DNA of 64,000 bases from positions 14,944 to 78,943 of the forward strand of contig JBCCQH010000021.1 of the NCBI GenBank assembly GCA_039024435.1, in the 5' to 3' direction. Position numbers and translations under genes: made by a program. Within the stretch, counting starts at the first letter, position 1. Each line of letters starts with the position of its first letter. The notes below the pieces were generated by a model. The model was not told the origin of the DNA and did not search any database. It was given only the letters and a program-made list of their open reading frames with translations. This document shows positions 1 to 9,730 of the stretch, one piece after another. The stretch is from JBCCQH01 sp039024435 (GTDB taxonomy: Bacteria > Bacteroidota > Bacteroidia > J057 > JADKCL01).

Positions 1-1
1 G

Positions 2-940
2 CCCGGCCAAATCAGCTAAGTCGACTACCGTCGGGCTTTCCCTAATGGACAATCTTTGCATTGAGTTCTCTGCCGCAAATGCCGAGGCAAATCCGGCTAC
101 TTGGTTGCTGTCCACTGCTAGGATCTTGATCCCCGGAATCGCAGTGGGAAAGTGGGTGATTGGATTTGCTACAATTGAAATCCATGTTAGGTTTTCGTTT
201 GTTGCCAAATCGGTGATATCGGTCAGGGAATTGTAACGGACGGTAAGAAATTCTACCCGCCAGTCGCGCAAGTGGGAAAAATCCAAGCGGCCGGCGAAGC
301 GGTTCTTTTCCAGGGAAAGAAATCTCAAGGACGGCATTCTAGCAATGACTTCAGGAATGCGGACGAAATGGTTTCCGTTTAATTCTAATCTCGAAATCGA
401 AAGCTCAACGATTTCCTCCGGCAAATCAGTAAGCCGATTGCCATTGAGAGTTAACCAGTCCAGCTCCTGGTGCCGAGCAACTGAAGCGGGTAAGTGGTCA
501 ATTCCGCAATTTTCGATTGCTAGCCAGGACAGTACTGGAAAGGCGGCAAACAAGCCCTCAACATCGGGAATGGGAACGTTGCGCAAACTGATCGCTTCTA
601 GATTGGGCATCAGCGGGAAACCCCGTTGTAGGTGTTCCACATTGACCGCCCCCCGGATGCGAATTTCTTCTTTCTCGAAGAGGTATTCCAGAAAGTATCC
701 CGGATACTGGGCATCCCAGGTAGCGCGCTCGGAAAATTCTTTGATTCGCTTCTCCGTATCGAAGACCGACCGTTCCGATTCGAATTCAAAGTCGATGTTA
801 TCATCCCGTTGTAGGCATACCGCCAGGTTTTGGTAAGCAGTGATCACGGTTTCCCGTACCGAAGGATCCAACGTCTGGATCAAGTCTTCCCAGATAGATT
901 CCGGGTCGACCTTGGGGAGTTGCTGGAGGAATTCGTCCAT
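2..940 (-). CDS. Leucine-rich repeat protein, C-terminus cut by window edge
   Basis: The reading frame opens with ATG at 940 and runs 313 codons without a stop to the left edge, so the 3' end is missing. Residues about 80-310 contain leucine-rich repeats of the LxxLxLxxNxLxxLP kind, for example LDWLTLNGNRLTDLPEEI followed by RLELNGNHFVRIPE. The first 80 residues are acidic and helical and carry no signal peptide, which suggests a cytoplasmic protein. Its ATG lies 10 bp after the stop of the 1764-residue DUF4157 protein on the same strand, so the two are almost certainly co-transcribed and probably translationally coupled. LRR domains bind proteins, and a chaperone, regulator or immunity role for the neighbour is inference only. 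Confidence 0.85.
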   Translation of the reverse strand, partial: MDEFLQQLPKVDPESIWEDLIQTLDPSVRETVITAYQNLAVCLQRDDNIDFEFESERSVFDTEKRIKEFSERATWDAQYPGYFLEYLFEKEEIRIRGAVNVEHLQRGFPLMPNLEAISLRNVPIPDVEGLFAAFPVLSWLAIENCGIDHLPASVARHQELDWLTLNGNRLTDLPEEIVELSISRLELNGNHFVRIPEVIARMPSLRFLSLEKNRFAGRLDFSHLRDWRVEFLTVRYNSLTDITDLATNENLTWISIVANPITHFPTAIPGIKILAVDSNQVAGFASAFAAENSMQRLSIRESPTVVDLADLAG

Positions 941-950
941 GGGGAATTGT

Positions 951-3900
951 TTATGCAGGTTTGATATCGGTGAACAACTTGGTGAGGTAGGACTTGACGC
1001 TTTCTGAGCCGGATTGGAGCCTTTTAATGATCAACTCCACTTCTGGCCCCGTGGAATCACCGAAGATTTCGATCAACTTGCTCTGCTCTCTATCAGTTAG
1101 CTCTTGCTTGCCTGGATCGAATTTAGCAAGGTTACCAGGAAAGGACGGCCAGGCACCAGCAGCGTTCATTTCAGCTCCCAGGAGATTGGTGTGGGGGAAA
1201 AAGTGGTCATACATGCTCCCGATTATGCCTTTCAATTGGCGGCGTTGCGCTTTGGACAGGTCCGCAAACTCCCGGTGCCCGCTGAGTTCGCGCCCGATGG
1301 CATTGCGGGAAACCGATTGCTGGGAGGCGTAAAACAAGCTGCGGAACTGCTCCAGCGTGATGGTATTTTGTCCGCCCCCGCCGACCGAGGCAAAAACCTC
1401 CCCGCTCACGACCGTGTTGCCCTCTTTGGCGTAGAAGCGCTCCCCGTCGGTGGTGATGGGCGCCGATTCGTAGGCGACCTCCGTCCCGTACTTTGCGTTT
1501 TGCTTGATCAGGCTTTCCACCATCTTCTTGCCCTCGCCGGCGGAGCCACCAAATGAGCCGGCGAGTTTATTGCCTTCCAGTTTAAGGATCGTATTGGGCT
1601 CGGCCCAATAGACCATCTGCGGGTCCAGCTTGGCCATTGCTTGCCGGTACTCCTGGTCCATCTGGTTGGCGATGATGCGCAAGTGATCGGGCACCGCCTC
1701 GCCGGGGTACTGCGTGATGTCGAACCGGTAGCCCCCCGAAGCAAGGTAAGGCTTGCCGCCCGTCTCGTGTTTTTTCTGGTAGTTGTCGATGATGGCGTCG
1801 TAGGCCTTGAACAGCGGGGTATCGGTATTTTCCACGATTTTTTTCGGATCGATGCCCCCCTGGGTATTGACGTTGAGATTGGCGCTGTCGGCGTCGCCGA
1901 GGTGAACGTAGACGTCGCCGCTGGCCGTATTGCCTTTGAGTGCCTTGGAGAACTGCGCGGTGTAGGCGTGGTTGTTGACCCGGTCCCGGAGCTTCCCGTA
2001 AGGCACATACTTACCTTTCTCGGCCAGAATGATTTTTTCCTTGAGTTTGATGTCCTTGATGGCGTCGGTTTTCTTTTGCGGATCCTTGATCTTGTCGACT
2101 TCCTTGCGCAATTGGGGCACGGTGATGATCTTCTTCTGGTTTTGCTTGGTATTTCCTTTCTGGGCGATCCGCCAGTTGGGTGTCCAGAGCATCGTCACGA
2201 TGCCGAGGGGATAGCCCGGATTGGAAAATTGCGATTTGACCTTGGTTTTGAGCGTTTTTTCGTTGTTTCCTTCAAAGTCATCGAAAAGGTTGACCCCCAT
2301 CACCAGGGAGAAGCGCCGGGAGGCCGCCGCTTGATCGCCCCAGGCTTCGGTGACGTACCGCTTGGGGAGTTGGTACAGCTTTCCGCCTTTGTCCGGCGCA
2401 CCGATCACCTGCGCCAGGTAGTTTTGCGGCGGTTTGGGATCATTTGCCGGGGTCAGCGTGCCCATTTTGGCCTGAAATACCTGTTTGATCCCCCGACTGG
2501 CCGTTTTCCCTTTTCGATCCAGTTGATACAACTTCGAGCTTTCCACGTGTTTGACCTGCTCGTCATCGACGTAATCGTTGGGCTTGATGCTGATCTTAAA
2601 GTCGATGTCGTCATCCTTCTTCTCCTGCCCTACCCCGCCAAAGGTGATTTTGAGCTTGATCCCTTTCTCGAGCTTTTTTTGGTATTTCTTTTCCAGCGCC
2701 TTCGCTTCCTTGGTCTTGATAGCGTAGAACTGCTCGAAGGTCAGGTCCTTTTTCTTGACCGGCTTGCGGAGCTTTTTCTTGACCGCCAAGCCGATCTTGC
2801 GGTGCTTCTTGTCGTCTTTTTTCTTCTTTTTGTCCTTCGCGCTTTTCTTGGTGCCCTTACCGCCCCGCTTAAATATTTTCCGTGCCTTCTTGATCACCTT
2901 GTCGATGGCCTTGTTGATCCGCCGGCGAATCTTCTTGACGATCTTTTGTACCTTTTTGGTCAGGCCCGTCACGCCTACGAGTGCCGCCAGGAAGCTGATC
3001 AGCACCGGAATCGCCTTGGCCAGGGCCTTCTCGATGGCCTTGGCCACGCCGCCCACGTCCCCCCGGGCAATCGCCCGAATGCCATCGGTAAAGGCCCGCA
3101 CCAGCTCAAAGATCTGCGCCGCCCGCTCGATGAAAAACCGCGCGATGTCCACAATCAACATCGCCGCCTTGATGAAAGCCCCCGCCGGATTCAATAGGCC
3201 CATGATCCACTTGATCCCCGCCTCGATGACTTTGGTGATCACCATGTCGCGGATCGCATCCATGACCACCGTCTGTAAGTCCTGAAATTTTTCCTTGATT
3301 TCATCCCAGAGCGCTTGCAGCCCCCCGGTGCGGATCTTTTGGAACAATTCGAAGCCGTACTCCATCGCTGCAACCACCTTCTCGCCGAGCATTTTTACCG
3401 CCCGGTTCCGGAAATAGTCCCAGGTCAGCCCGAGGATTTGCAGCACGAGGTTGAAGACCCCCGACAGCGAGAAAATATTGTCCGGCAGGGTGATGCCCAC
3501 CCCGCCCAAAGAACCCGTCAGCCACTCGATCAGCCCGGTGACGATGTGCTTTTTGATGTTGGCGATGAAGTTGTTGAAACCCTCCGAGATGCCATTGATC
3601 AGATTGCTCAAAAAACCAATTGGGTCACTGATGATCGACCCGATGGCTTCCACCACCGCCGCCAGAAGTTCAAAGAGCATCTGGTAGATCTCGATGATCT
3701 TATTGATCACCCACATCAAGGCCTGAAACGCCTTGCCGATCCAGCCGGCCGCGATTTCGTCCCGAATTTTCTCGAAGCTTTCCCGCAGCGAATCCACATT
3801 TTCTTTGTAGGACTTCGCGAGGTCTGCTGCCAGTTCATCCTGCTTGTCGTAGACGGCATCTTCCAGGTCTGCGTACTGGTCTTTGAAGCTTTCGTAGCTT

Positions 3901-6245
3901 TCCTGGGCCAGTTTTTTCTCCTCCTCAGTGAGGCCCGCATAAAGCTGCTCGTTTTTCTTTTGTCCGTCGTGGATGAGGTCCAGGGTAGCTTTGAGTTCGG
4001 TAGCGATGTGGTGGGCGATCTTGTCCAGGATCTCATTCATCTTGCGGATGAAGCGCGCTTTTTCCCGGATAAACACCGCTTCAATGGCCTCCGTATCCGC
4101 CCCAAACAGCCAATCGTCGATCACCGTCCAGCCGTAAATCGCATCGATTTGTTTTTCGACATTCTTTTCGAAAGTCTTTTTGGCCGCTTCGGCTTCGTAC
4201 TCAAAATACTTGTCGACGTTTTCCGAAAGCTGGTCCAGCTTGGTCGTAACCGCTTCCTTGGTGGCGTTGTAGTTTTCCTCGAATTGGCGGTGGATTTTTT
4301 GCTGCTGGGTTTCCTCCTTCTTTTCGGTTTTGGTTTGGCCGCCGAAGATGTCCAGGAGGACTTTTGCGCGGGAGCCATACATGGCGATGAGCTTGTCTTT
4401 GCCGTGCTTTTGGGCGTAGTTGCGGGCCTTTTTTAGCAAGCTATTTTCCTGCTTGCGGTAGCGCTGAGGAGCGGCGGCCGCTTCGCTCTGGGCCTGGTGC
4501 TTGGTTTCCAGGGCCCCGGTAAACTTGGGCTCGTTTGAATTGGCGAGTTGGGCTTCGGTAACATCGTTTTGTTCCATGACCGCATCCAAGTCTTCGCTTT
4601 CCTCTTCCATGGAGATCTCGTGGTCGTACTTGGGCTTGGGAACGGCCGCTTGGGCATTGATGTTTTGGGGGGCCTTTCCCGGATCTTGGGCTTTGAGCGG
4701 CGTTTCGGTGGTGATGGTGCCCGCTTTGGGGTTCTGCGGCGGGTCTTTCTGGCCGGCGGTTTTGGCCAAGGGCCCACTGATTGCGGCGTTTTCCGCTTTG
4801 ACTTGCCCGGCGATGTTTTCCTTGATGCCCTGGATCGGCTTTTTATCCTTGAATTCCTTGGCTTCGTCCTCGGTGTTGGGAAGTTCTTTTTCGAGGTCAT
4901 CGAGGTTCTGGGCGAGGATTTTCTTGAAGCCTTCCGCAGAGATGGGTTCACGCTCTTTGGGGGCGTCGGCGTCCATTTCGTTCAGGTGGGATCCGCCATC
5001 GCGGGCAAATTCCTGATCCGATTCGGGCAACATGGCCGCCCCCTCGATTTCGGTGACCTTGTCCCCCGGTTGGGGATGGGTCTGCTGTTGATCCGCCGTC
5101 TGCTTTACGTGCGCGATCTGTTGTTTGAAGGCCGGATCGTCCTTGGGATCGGTGGGAGATTGGGAAAGATTGGCCGATGGGGCGCCCGACTTGCCACCGC
5201 CCTTTCGCTTGGATTTTCCCTTTTTGCCTTTGGCGGAAGCGGGGGGCGCCGCTTTCTTTTTGGGCTTAGGGGAGGCCTTTTTGGTAGCAGCTTCGCGGGT
5301 TTCGGTCGGGGTTTGGGGATCCGGATTGCTGCCAGAGTCGGAGCCGGGATTGGGTTTGCGGTTGGGCTTGATGGCCCCTTGCTGAATCGTGTGGGTCAAT
5401 TCGTGGGCGATCAATTCCTTGCCCTGGGCGGATTGATCGTCGTACTGGTCGGCGCCGAAGAAGACTTCATTGCCGGTCGTGAAAGCCTTGGCGGCGACTT
5501 CTTGATTCAGTTGGGCGGCGCTCTGGTCCCGGTGGATCCGCACGTCGCTCAAGTCGGTGCCAAAACCAGCCTCCATTTCCGATTTGATCGGGTCCGGAAG
5601 GGGCTGGCCCATGCCTTTGCGTTGCTGGAGCTTGGTGTGGGTCGAGTGATCCGCAGTGAATCCGTCCTGATGGTTGCGGGGCGCACGTTTGAGCTGGGCG
5701 TCTTCGTCGGCCGTGAGCTGGGCATCTTCGTCAGCCATGAGCTGCGCGTCTTCATCGGCCTTGAGCTGGGCATCTTCGTCGGCCATGAGTTGGGCGTCTT
5801 CCTCCGGCAAGTCGCCACCGTCGCTTTCGGCCACCCGTTGCAAAGGGCGCTCCTGGATTTCTTCATCGGATTTTTCCTGGATCTCCTCGTCCGCCACCCG
5901 CTGAACTTCGGAAGGGCGCCGACTGATCCGCTGGGCCAAACTGGGGCCACCGCTGGTCACCGCTACGGCGGGCGTTTTTGCCCCCTGTACGATTTCCCGG
6001 GCCGCATTGTCCGCTTCCGCCTCGGCGGGATCGCCCGCCGGGGCCACTTTCAACTTCATCTGGAGCGGGGCATCGCCAAATTCCGACCCCAGCTCTTTTT
6101 CGTCGACCATGCGCTGCAACTGTTCCCGCATGCGGGATTCCGGGGTGCTGCCTTCCGCGGTCCGAAAGGTGAGGGAGGGCTTGGCTTCGGAGCGCTGAAT
6201 ACGGGTCGGACTGGGTTTGACTGTTCTGTTTGCGTACTTCGCCAT
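951..6245 (-). CDS. Giant eCIS-core (DUF4157) domain protein, putative polymorphic toxin or cargo
   Basis: This 1764-residue protein starts at ATG 6245 (MAKYANRT); an upstream in-frame start at 6380 would add 45 residues that look like untranslated leader. Residues about 150-186 hold five tandem 8-residue acidic repeats (DAQLxADE). Residues about 210-290 match the eCIS-core/DUF4157 domain, with DLSDVRIHRD, AAKAFTTGNEVFFGA and the HELTH metalloprotease-like motif near 281-285. A low-complexity and coiled-coil linker follows, then an amphipathic-hydrophobic helical stretch (about 840-1100), a Lys-rich block (about 1095-1165) and a globular C-terminal part of about 600 residues. DUF4157 is known to mark cargo of extracellular contractile injection systems. 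The C-terminal region is unrecognised, so toxin activity is inference. The gene is coupled to the LRR gene downstream. Confidence 0.85.
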   Translation of the reverse strand: MAKYANRTVKPSPTRIQRSEAKPSLTFRTAEGSTPESRMREQLQRMVDEKELGSEFGDAPLQMKLKVAPAGDPAEAEADNAAREIVQGAKTPAVAVTSGGPSLAQRISRRPSEVQRVADEEIQEKSDEEIQERPLQRVAESDGGDLPEEDAQLMADEDAQLKADEDAQLMADEDAQLTADEDAQLKRAPRNHQDGFTADHSTHTKLQQRKGMGQPLPDPIKSEMEAGFGTDLSDVRIHRDQSAAQLNQEVAAKAFTTGNEVFFGADQYDDQSAQGKELIAHELTHTIQQGAIKPNRKPNPGSDSGSNPDPQTPTETREAATKKASPKPKKKAAPPASAKGKKGKSKRKGGGKSGAPSANLSQSPTDPKDDPAFKQQIAHVKQTADQQQTHPQPGDKVTEIEGAAMLPESDQEFARDGGSHLNEMDADAPKEREPISAEGFKKILAQNLDDLEKELPNTEDEAKEFKDKKPIQGIKENIAGQVKAENAAISGPLAKTAGQKDPPQNPKAGTITTETPLKAQDPGKAPQNINAQAAVPKPKYDHEISMEEESEDLDAVMEQNDVTEAQLANSNEPKFTGALETKHQAQSEAAAAPQRYRKQENSLLKKARNYAQKHGKDKLIAMYGSRAKVLLDIFGGQTKTEKKEETQQQKIHRQFEENYNATKEAVTTKLDQLSENVDKYFEYEAEAAKKTFEKNVEKQIDAIYGWTVIDDWLFGADTEAIEAVFIREKARFIRKMNEILDKIAHHIATELKATLDLIHDGQKKNEQLYAGLTEEEKKLAQESYESFKDQYADLEDAVYDKQDELAADLAKSYKENVDSLRESFEKIRDEIAAGWIGKAFQALMWVINKIIEIYQMLFELLAAVVEAIGSIISDPIGFLSNLINGISEGFNNFIANIKKHIVTGLIEWLTGSLGGVGITLPDNIFSLSGVFNLVLQILGLTWDYFRNRAVKMLGEKVVAAMEYGFELFQKIRTGGLQALWDEIKEKFQDLQTVVMDAIRDMVITKVIEAGIKWIMGLLNPAGAFIKAAMLIVDIARFFIERAAQIFELVRAFTDGIRAIARGDVGGVAKAIEKALAKAIPVLISFLAALVGVTGLTKKVQKIVKKIRRRINKAIDKVIKKARKIFKRGGKGTKKSAKDKKKKKDDKKHRKIGLAVKKKLRKPVKKKDLTFEQFYAIKTKEAKALEKKYQKKLEKGIKLKITFGGVGQEKKDDDIDFKISIKPNDYVDDEQVKHVESSKLYQLDRKGKTASRGIKQVFQAKMGTLTPANDPKPPQNYLAQVIGAPDKGGKLYQLPKRYVTEAWGDQAAASRRFSLVMGVNLFDDFEGNNEKTLKTKVKSQFSNPGYPLGIVTMLWTPNWRIAQKGNTKQNQKKIITVPQLRKEVDKIKDPQKKTDAIKDIKLKEKIILAEKGKYVPYGKLRDRVNNHAYTAQFSKALKGNTASGDVYVHLGDADSANLNVNTQGGIDPKKIVENTDTPLFKAYDAIIDNYQKKHETGGKPYLASGGYRFDITQYPGEAVPDHLRIIANQMDQEYRQAMAKLDPQMVYWAEPNTILKLEGNKLAGSFGGSAGEGKKMVESLIKQNAKYGTEVAYESAPITTDGERFYAKEGNTVVSGEVFASVGGGGQNTITLEQFRSLFYASQQSVSRNAIGRELSGHREFADLSKAQRRQLKGIIGSMYDHFFPHTNLLGAEMNAAGAWPSFPGNLAKFDPGKQELTDREQSKLIEIFGDSTGPEVELIIKRLQSGSESVKSYLTKLFTDIKPA
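5680..5815 (-). repeat. Tandem 24-bp coding repeats (DAQLxADE)
   Basis: Five near-identical 24-bp units inside the DUF4157 gene encode DAQLMADE-type octapeptides (variants with K or T at position 5). Copy number probably varies by slippage. They form an acidic linker just before the DUF4157 domain. Confidence 0.8.
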
Positions 6246-6666
6246 TCTGATTGTTTGTTGAAGATCTAAATTAGCCAAAGGAGCAGATTTTTGCAATGGA
6301 GAAGCCCGCGATTCCTTACCCAAATCGCGAATAAAAGGGCAATAATTTACCCACAAGGACCATTCACCGCCTACCGTCAACCCGTACCGTTCACCGCATT
6401 CCCCCGTCGGAGATTCTGTTTTTTGCCGGTAAAGCGTTATTATTGGCCATCAACCCCTTGTCCGATGAATGTCGTTTCTTCCCCCCATCCGTTTCGTTCC
6501 GCTTTGTCCGGCCGGTACCTTGCTGGAATGGGCATATTTTTTCTTCACCACAATAGACACTGCTTTTGTGCGGAAGCGATTTCCCCCGCATTTTGGCCCC
6601 CGGCATTGACTGCGCACTAAAATCCCAACGAAAAAATCCCCCCCCGATCTAATCAATCGCTTCCCC
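6246..6666. promoter_or_regulatory. Divergent intergenic region
   Basis: This 421-bp spacer separates the leftward DUF4157 gene from the rightward O-acyltransferase gene, so both promoters should lie here. I see no convincing gene, terminator or long repeat. On the minus strand TTGC and TAATTTAG with 19 bp between them lie just upstream of the DUF4157 start and loosely resemble the Bacteroidota promoter pattern; this is weak evidence. Confidence 0.4.
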
Positions 6667-8118
6667 ATGCTTTTCAATTCGCTGGATTTTGGCATTTTTC
6701 TCCCGATTGTCTTCGCGCTGTATTGGCTGATTCCCCGGGAAAAGTTCCGGTGGCAAAACATTCTGATCCTTGGTGCGAGCTACTTCTTTTACGGTTGGTG
6801 GGACTGGCGCTTTTTGTTCCTGATTTCCTTCAGCTCGGCCCTGGATTACACGGTGGGGCGGTTGCTGGACCGGAGCAAAGACCCGGGACTCCGCAAGTGG
6901 TTCCTCGCGATCAGTGTCGTGACCAACTTGGGGCTCCTGGGGTTCTTTAAGTATTACAATTTCTTCGTCGAAAGTTTCATTGCCGGATTTTCGTTTTTGG
7001 GCTTGGAGATCCAGGGGGGGACTTTAGAGCTGATTTTGCCGGTGGGAATCAGCTTTTACACCTTCCAAACCCTGAGTTACACGATTGATATCTACCGGGG
7101 TAAGCTGCGGGCCAGTCGCGACCCGATACAGTTTTTTGCCTTTGTGAGCTTCTTTCCTCAGTTGGTGGCCGGTCCCATTGAGCGGGCCACCAGCTTATTG
7201 CCGCAGTTTGCCGGACCGCGTACCTTTGACGCTGCCAAAGCGAGCGATGGTGGCAAGCAGATTCTCTGGGGCTTTGTGAAAAAGGTCGTCATCGGGGACA
7301 ATTGCGCTTCGGCGATCTATTGGATGTTTGCCCACCCGGCGGAGGTCTCGTCCGGGGAAATGTTCCTCGGGGCGATGTTGTTTGCGCTGCGCTGCTACGG
7401 TGACTTTTCTGGGTATTCAGACATTGCGATTGGGACCGCGCGACTCTTTGGCTTCAATTTGACCCAGAATTTTGCCTTCCCCTATTTCTCGCGGGACATC
7501 GCGGAGTTTTGGCGGCGGTGGCACATCAGTCTGTCCACCTGGCTGCGGGACTACTTGTACATTCCCCTGGGGGGCAACCGGGGTGGAAAATGGAAAACCG
7601 TGCGCAACGTGTTGCTGACCTTTCTGATTTGTGGATTTTGGCACGGAGCAGACTGGAAATTTGTGGTCTGGGGCGGGGTCAATGGCCTGTACTTCATCCC
7701 GCTCTTGCTGGCGCAGCGCCACCGTCAACACGTAGAAATCATCGCCCGGGATCGCTGGCTCCCTACCCCGAAAGAGTTGGGGCAGGTGGCCATTACCTTT
7801 ATTTTTGTGTCGCTGTCGGTGGTGTTTTTGCGGGCGGCGTCTACGGAAGATGCATTTTTTATCATTTATTGCATCTTCCGCGATCCCCTGGCCTGGTTTT
7901 CGCCGGACTACCTGCTCAAGTTCCAATCGCTGTTGGTGGCCATTGGGATTTTTATGACCATCGAGTGGATCGGTCGGCGGGAGGAATACGCCCTGGCGGG
8001 TCTCGTACCGGGCTGGCCGCGGGCGCCGCGCTGGCTCATCTACGCGGCGTTGGCGGTCTTGGTCGTTTACTACCTGTTCAGCCGCGAAGAATTTGAGTTT
8101 GTGTACTTTCACTTTTGA
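6667..8118 (+). CDS. MBOAT family membrane-bound O-acyltransferase (AlgI/DltB-like)
   Basis: This 483-residue polytopic membrane protein has the MBOAT signatures: WLRDYLYIPLGGN near residue 290 and the FWHGADWKFVVWG segment near 325, whose His is the catalytic residue of the family. Family members move acetyl or other acyl groups across the membrane onto polysaccharides (alginate AlgI) or teichoic acids (DltB). Length and membrane layout fit AlgI-like proteins. The next gene starts 3 bp after the stop and encodes an SGNH-like protein, the usual partner that finishes the extracytoplasmic transfer. The acceptor polymer cannot be read from the sequence. Confidence 0.92.
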   Translation: MLFNSLDFGIFLPIVFALYWLIPREKFRWQNILILGASYFFYGWWDWRFLFLISFSSALDYTVGRLLDRSKDPGLRKWFLAISVVTNLGLLGFFKYYNFFVESFIAGFSFLGLEIQGGTLELILPVGISFYTFQTLSYTIDIYRGKLRASRDPIQFFAFVSFFPQLVAGPIERATSLLPQFAGPRTFDAAKASDGGKQILWGFVKKVVIGDNCASAIYWMFAHPAEVSSGEMFLGAMLFALRCYGDFSGYSDIAIGTARLFGFNLTQNFAFPYFSRDIAEFWRRWHISLSTWLRDYLYIPLGGNRGGKWKTVRNVLLTFLICGFWHGADWKFVVWGGVNGLYFIPLLLAQRHRQHVEIIARDRWLPTPKELGQVAITFIFVSLSVVFLRAASTEDAFFIIYCIFRDPLAWFSPDYLLKFQSLLVAIGIFMTIEWIGRREEYALAGLVPGWPRAPRWLIYAALAVLVVYYLFSREEFEFVYFHF

Positions 8119-8121
8119 GCG

Positions 8122-9021
8122 ATGAAAAGTTTCCTGATCAAAGTGCTGGCCTTCGGGGCGCTGTTTTTTGTCCTGGACAAATCGGCCTACTTTATTCTGC
8201 AAAATTCAGTGAAGTACATCTCCGGATACGACCCCCGCATACAGCGGATCATGGACGGGCAGATGAACAAGGAAGTCATCGTACTGGGTTCGTCTCGGGG
8301 CGCCAAAAGTGTCGTGGCCGAACAGATTCAGGCGGAAACCGGGCGGAGCAGTTACAATCTCTGCGTGAATTCATCCGACGTGTCCTTCCACGAATACCAG
8401 TTGCGTTCGCTGCTCCGCTACAATACCGCCCCCAAAGTTCTGCTGTACGTTCTGGACGACCCGATTCACTTACAGGAGCAAAACAACTACAGTTTTCGCA
8501 CCGATTTACTGGCGCCCCTGGCGGTCTACTACCAATGCAACGAAGGCTTGATCCAGGCCGGAGTTCACTCTCCGGTGTCGCGTTACCTGTGGATCACGCG
8601 CCTGGGCCCCAATCATTTTTCCCCGGAGTGGCGGAGTACCGATCCCTTTGATACAGTGCGGGCCTGCGGGACCCAATGGCTGAACTACTACTCCGATTGG
8701 CGTGATTTCCCGTACCAGGAGCAGTATTACGACGCCCGGAAAGATGTCGCCTGGAAGGTCGAAAGTCTGAAGAAAATTGCGACCCATTGCCGGGAATACG
8801 GCATCCGCTTCGTTCTGGTCTACCCGCCCAATTACCGGCCCCACAGCCGGGAATTCGAAGCCAAACTGCGCCAGGTCCTCGGACCGGAGGTGGAACATTT
8901 GGTGTACAATCAGGACAATCCGGCCTACCGGGACCGCCAGTATTTCTACGATCCCGATCACCTGCATCTGAGCGGGGGACGGCTCTTTACGGAGGAAATC
9001 ATCGAACGCCTCGGCTTGTAA
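8122..9021 (+). CDS. SGNH-hydrolase-like partner of the MBOAT acyltransferase
   Basis: The 299-residue product has an N-terminal hydrophobic segment (residues about 5-22) that should act as a signal anchor. Near residue 55 it carries VLGSSRGAKS, resembling the nucleophile block of SGNH/GDSL esterases, and near the C-terminus DPDHLHLSGG, resembling the DxxH block. Similar proteins sit beside MBOAT genes and complete O-acylation of exopolymers in the periplasm. The 3-bp spacing from the upstream MBOAT gene supports an operon. The overall sequence is divergent from AlgJ/AlgX and DltD, so the exact subfamily is uncertain. Confidence 0.75.
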   Translation: MKSFLIKVLAFGALFFVLDKSAYFILQNSVKYISGYDPRIQRIMDGQMNKEVIVLGSSRGAKSVVAEQIQAETGRSSYNLCVNSSDVSFHEYQLRSLLRYNTAPKVLLYVLDDPIHLQEQNNYSFRTDLLAPLAVYYQCNEGLIQAGVHSPVSRYLWITRLGPNHFSPEWRSTDPFDTVRACGTQWLNYYSDWRDFPYQEQYYDARKDVAWKVESLKKIATHCREYGIRFVLVYPPNYRPHSREFEAKLRQVLGPEVEHLVYNQDNPAYRDRQYFYDPDHLHLSGGRLFTEEIIERLGL

Positions 9022-9093
9022 TCCAGGGCATTCTGGGGTAGGCAAAATGACAACCCGGACAAACTTTTCCGGTCGCCGGTGAGTTTTCCCGGC

Positions 9094-9552
9094 ATGTACC
9101 ATTGGACAATTGGAGTGCTGATTTTGCTCGGAGTGGCTTTTGCGCACGGTCACGCGCAGGATTTGCGGGCGCACCGCTGGGAAAACCGGGTGGTGTTGTT
9201 GGTTGGGGAGGAAGTCCGGGCGGGATCTTCCACCGCGCTACCGGCCGAGTGGGCGGAGCAGTTGCGCGAACTGGCCGGGGATCCGGCGGGCCTGGTGGAG
9301 CGCAAACTGGTGGTGTACCAAGTCACGCCCCAGGGTTACCGCCGCGGACTGGAGACGGATGGCGGATGGCGGGGCAAAGCCGATTTGTACTGGAAGTACA
9401 GCCGCTGGAGAACCCCATTCCAAGTGCTGCTGATCGGGCTGGATGGCGGGGTGAAATTGCGGCAAACGGAAGTGTTGCCCCGGGCGGAATTGTTTGCCCG
9501 GATCGACGGAATGCCCATGCGCAAGGCCGAATTGCAGCGGCGGGGCGATTGA
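9094..9552 (+). CDS. DUF4174 domain-containing secreted protein
   Basis: The chosen ATG at 9094 gives a 152-residue protein with a signal peptide (MYHWTIGVLILLGVAFAHGHAQ, cut just before the mature start). An upstream GTG at 9079 would add five residues. The body contains RAHRWENRVVLLV, then VLLIGLDGGVKLR and the terminal LFARIDGMPMRKAELQRR, which together match the DUF4174 family: a thioredoxin-fold-like domain of unknown function. It follows the acyltransferase pair by 72 bp and may share its transcript. No thioredoxin-type CxxC is present. Confidence 0.82.
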   Translation: MYHWTIGVLILLGVAFAHGHAQDLRAHRWENRVVLLVGEEVRAGSSTALPAEWAEQLRELAGDPAGLVERKLVVYQVTPQGYRRGLETDGGWRGKADLYWKYSRWRTPFQVLLIGLDGGVKLRQTEVLPRAELFARIDGMPMRKAELQRRGD

Positions 9553-9730
9553 ACCAATGGAGAAAAATGGCATTTGTGAGGCCGATCTGGAGGCAGCGAT
9601 CCAGCCCGGTTGCGGGAGAAAGCCAAGATTGAACCACCGAAACGGCCCCCAATAATTTTTACCGCTGATCGATGAATGGGGGCGAAGGTTACCTTGCCGT
9701 TCGGGTTGGGGGCCGTTGCAGAAGCATTGG

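Noticed and set aside
345..836. 163-codon plus-strand frame at the left edge
   Set aside because: It is antisense to the leucine-rich-repeat gene, whose frame has clear LRR periodicity and no stop.
1641..3197. 518-codon plus-strand frame
   Set aside because: Antisense shadow of the DUF4157 gene, caused by its GC-biased codon use.
4548..6269. 573-codon plus-strand frame over the DUF4157 gene
   Set aside because: It is antisense to a recognisable DUF4157 domain and shows no domain of its own.
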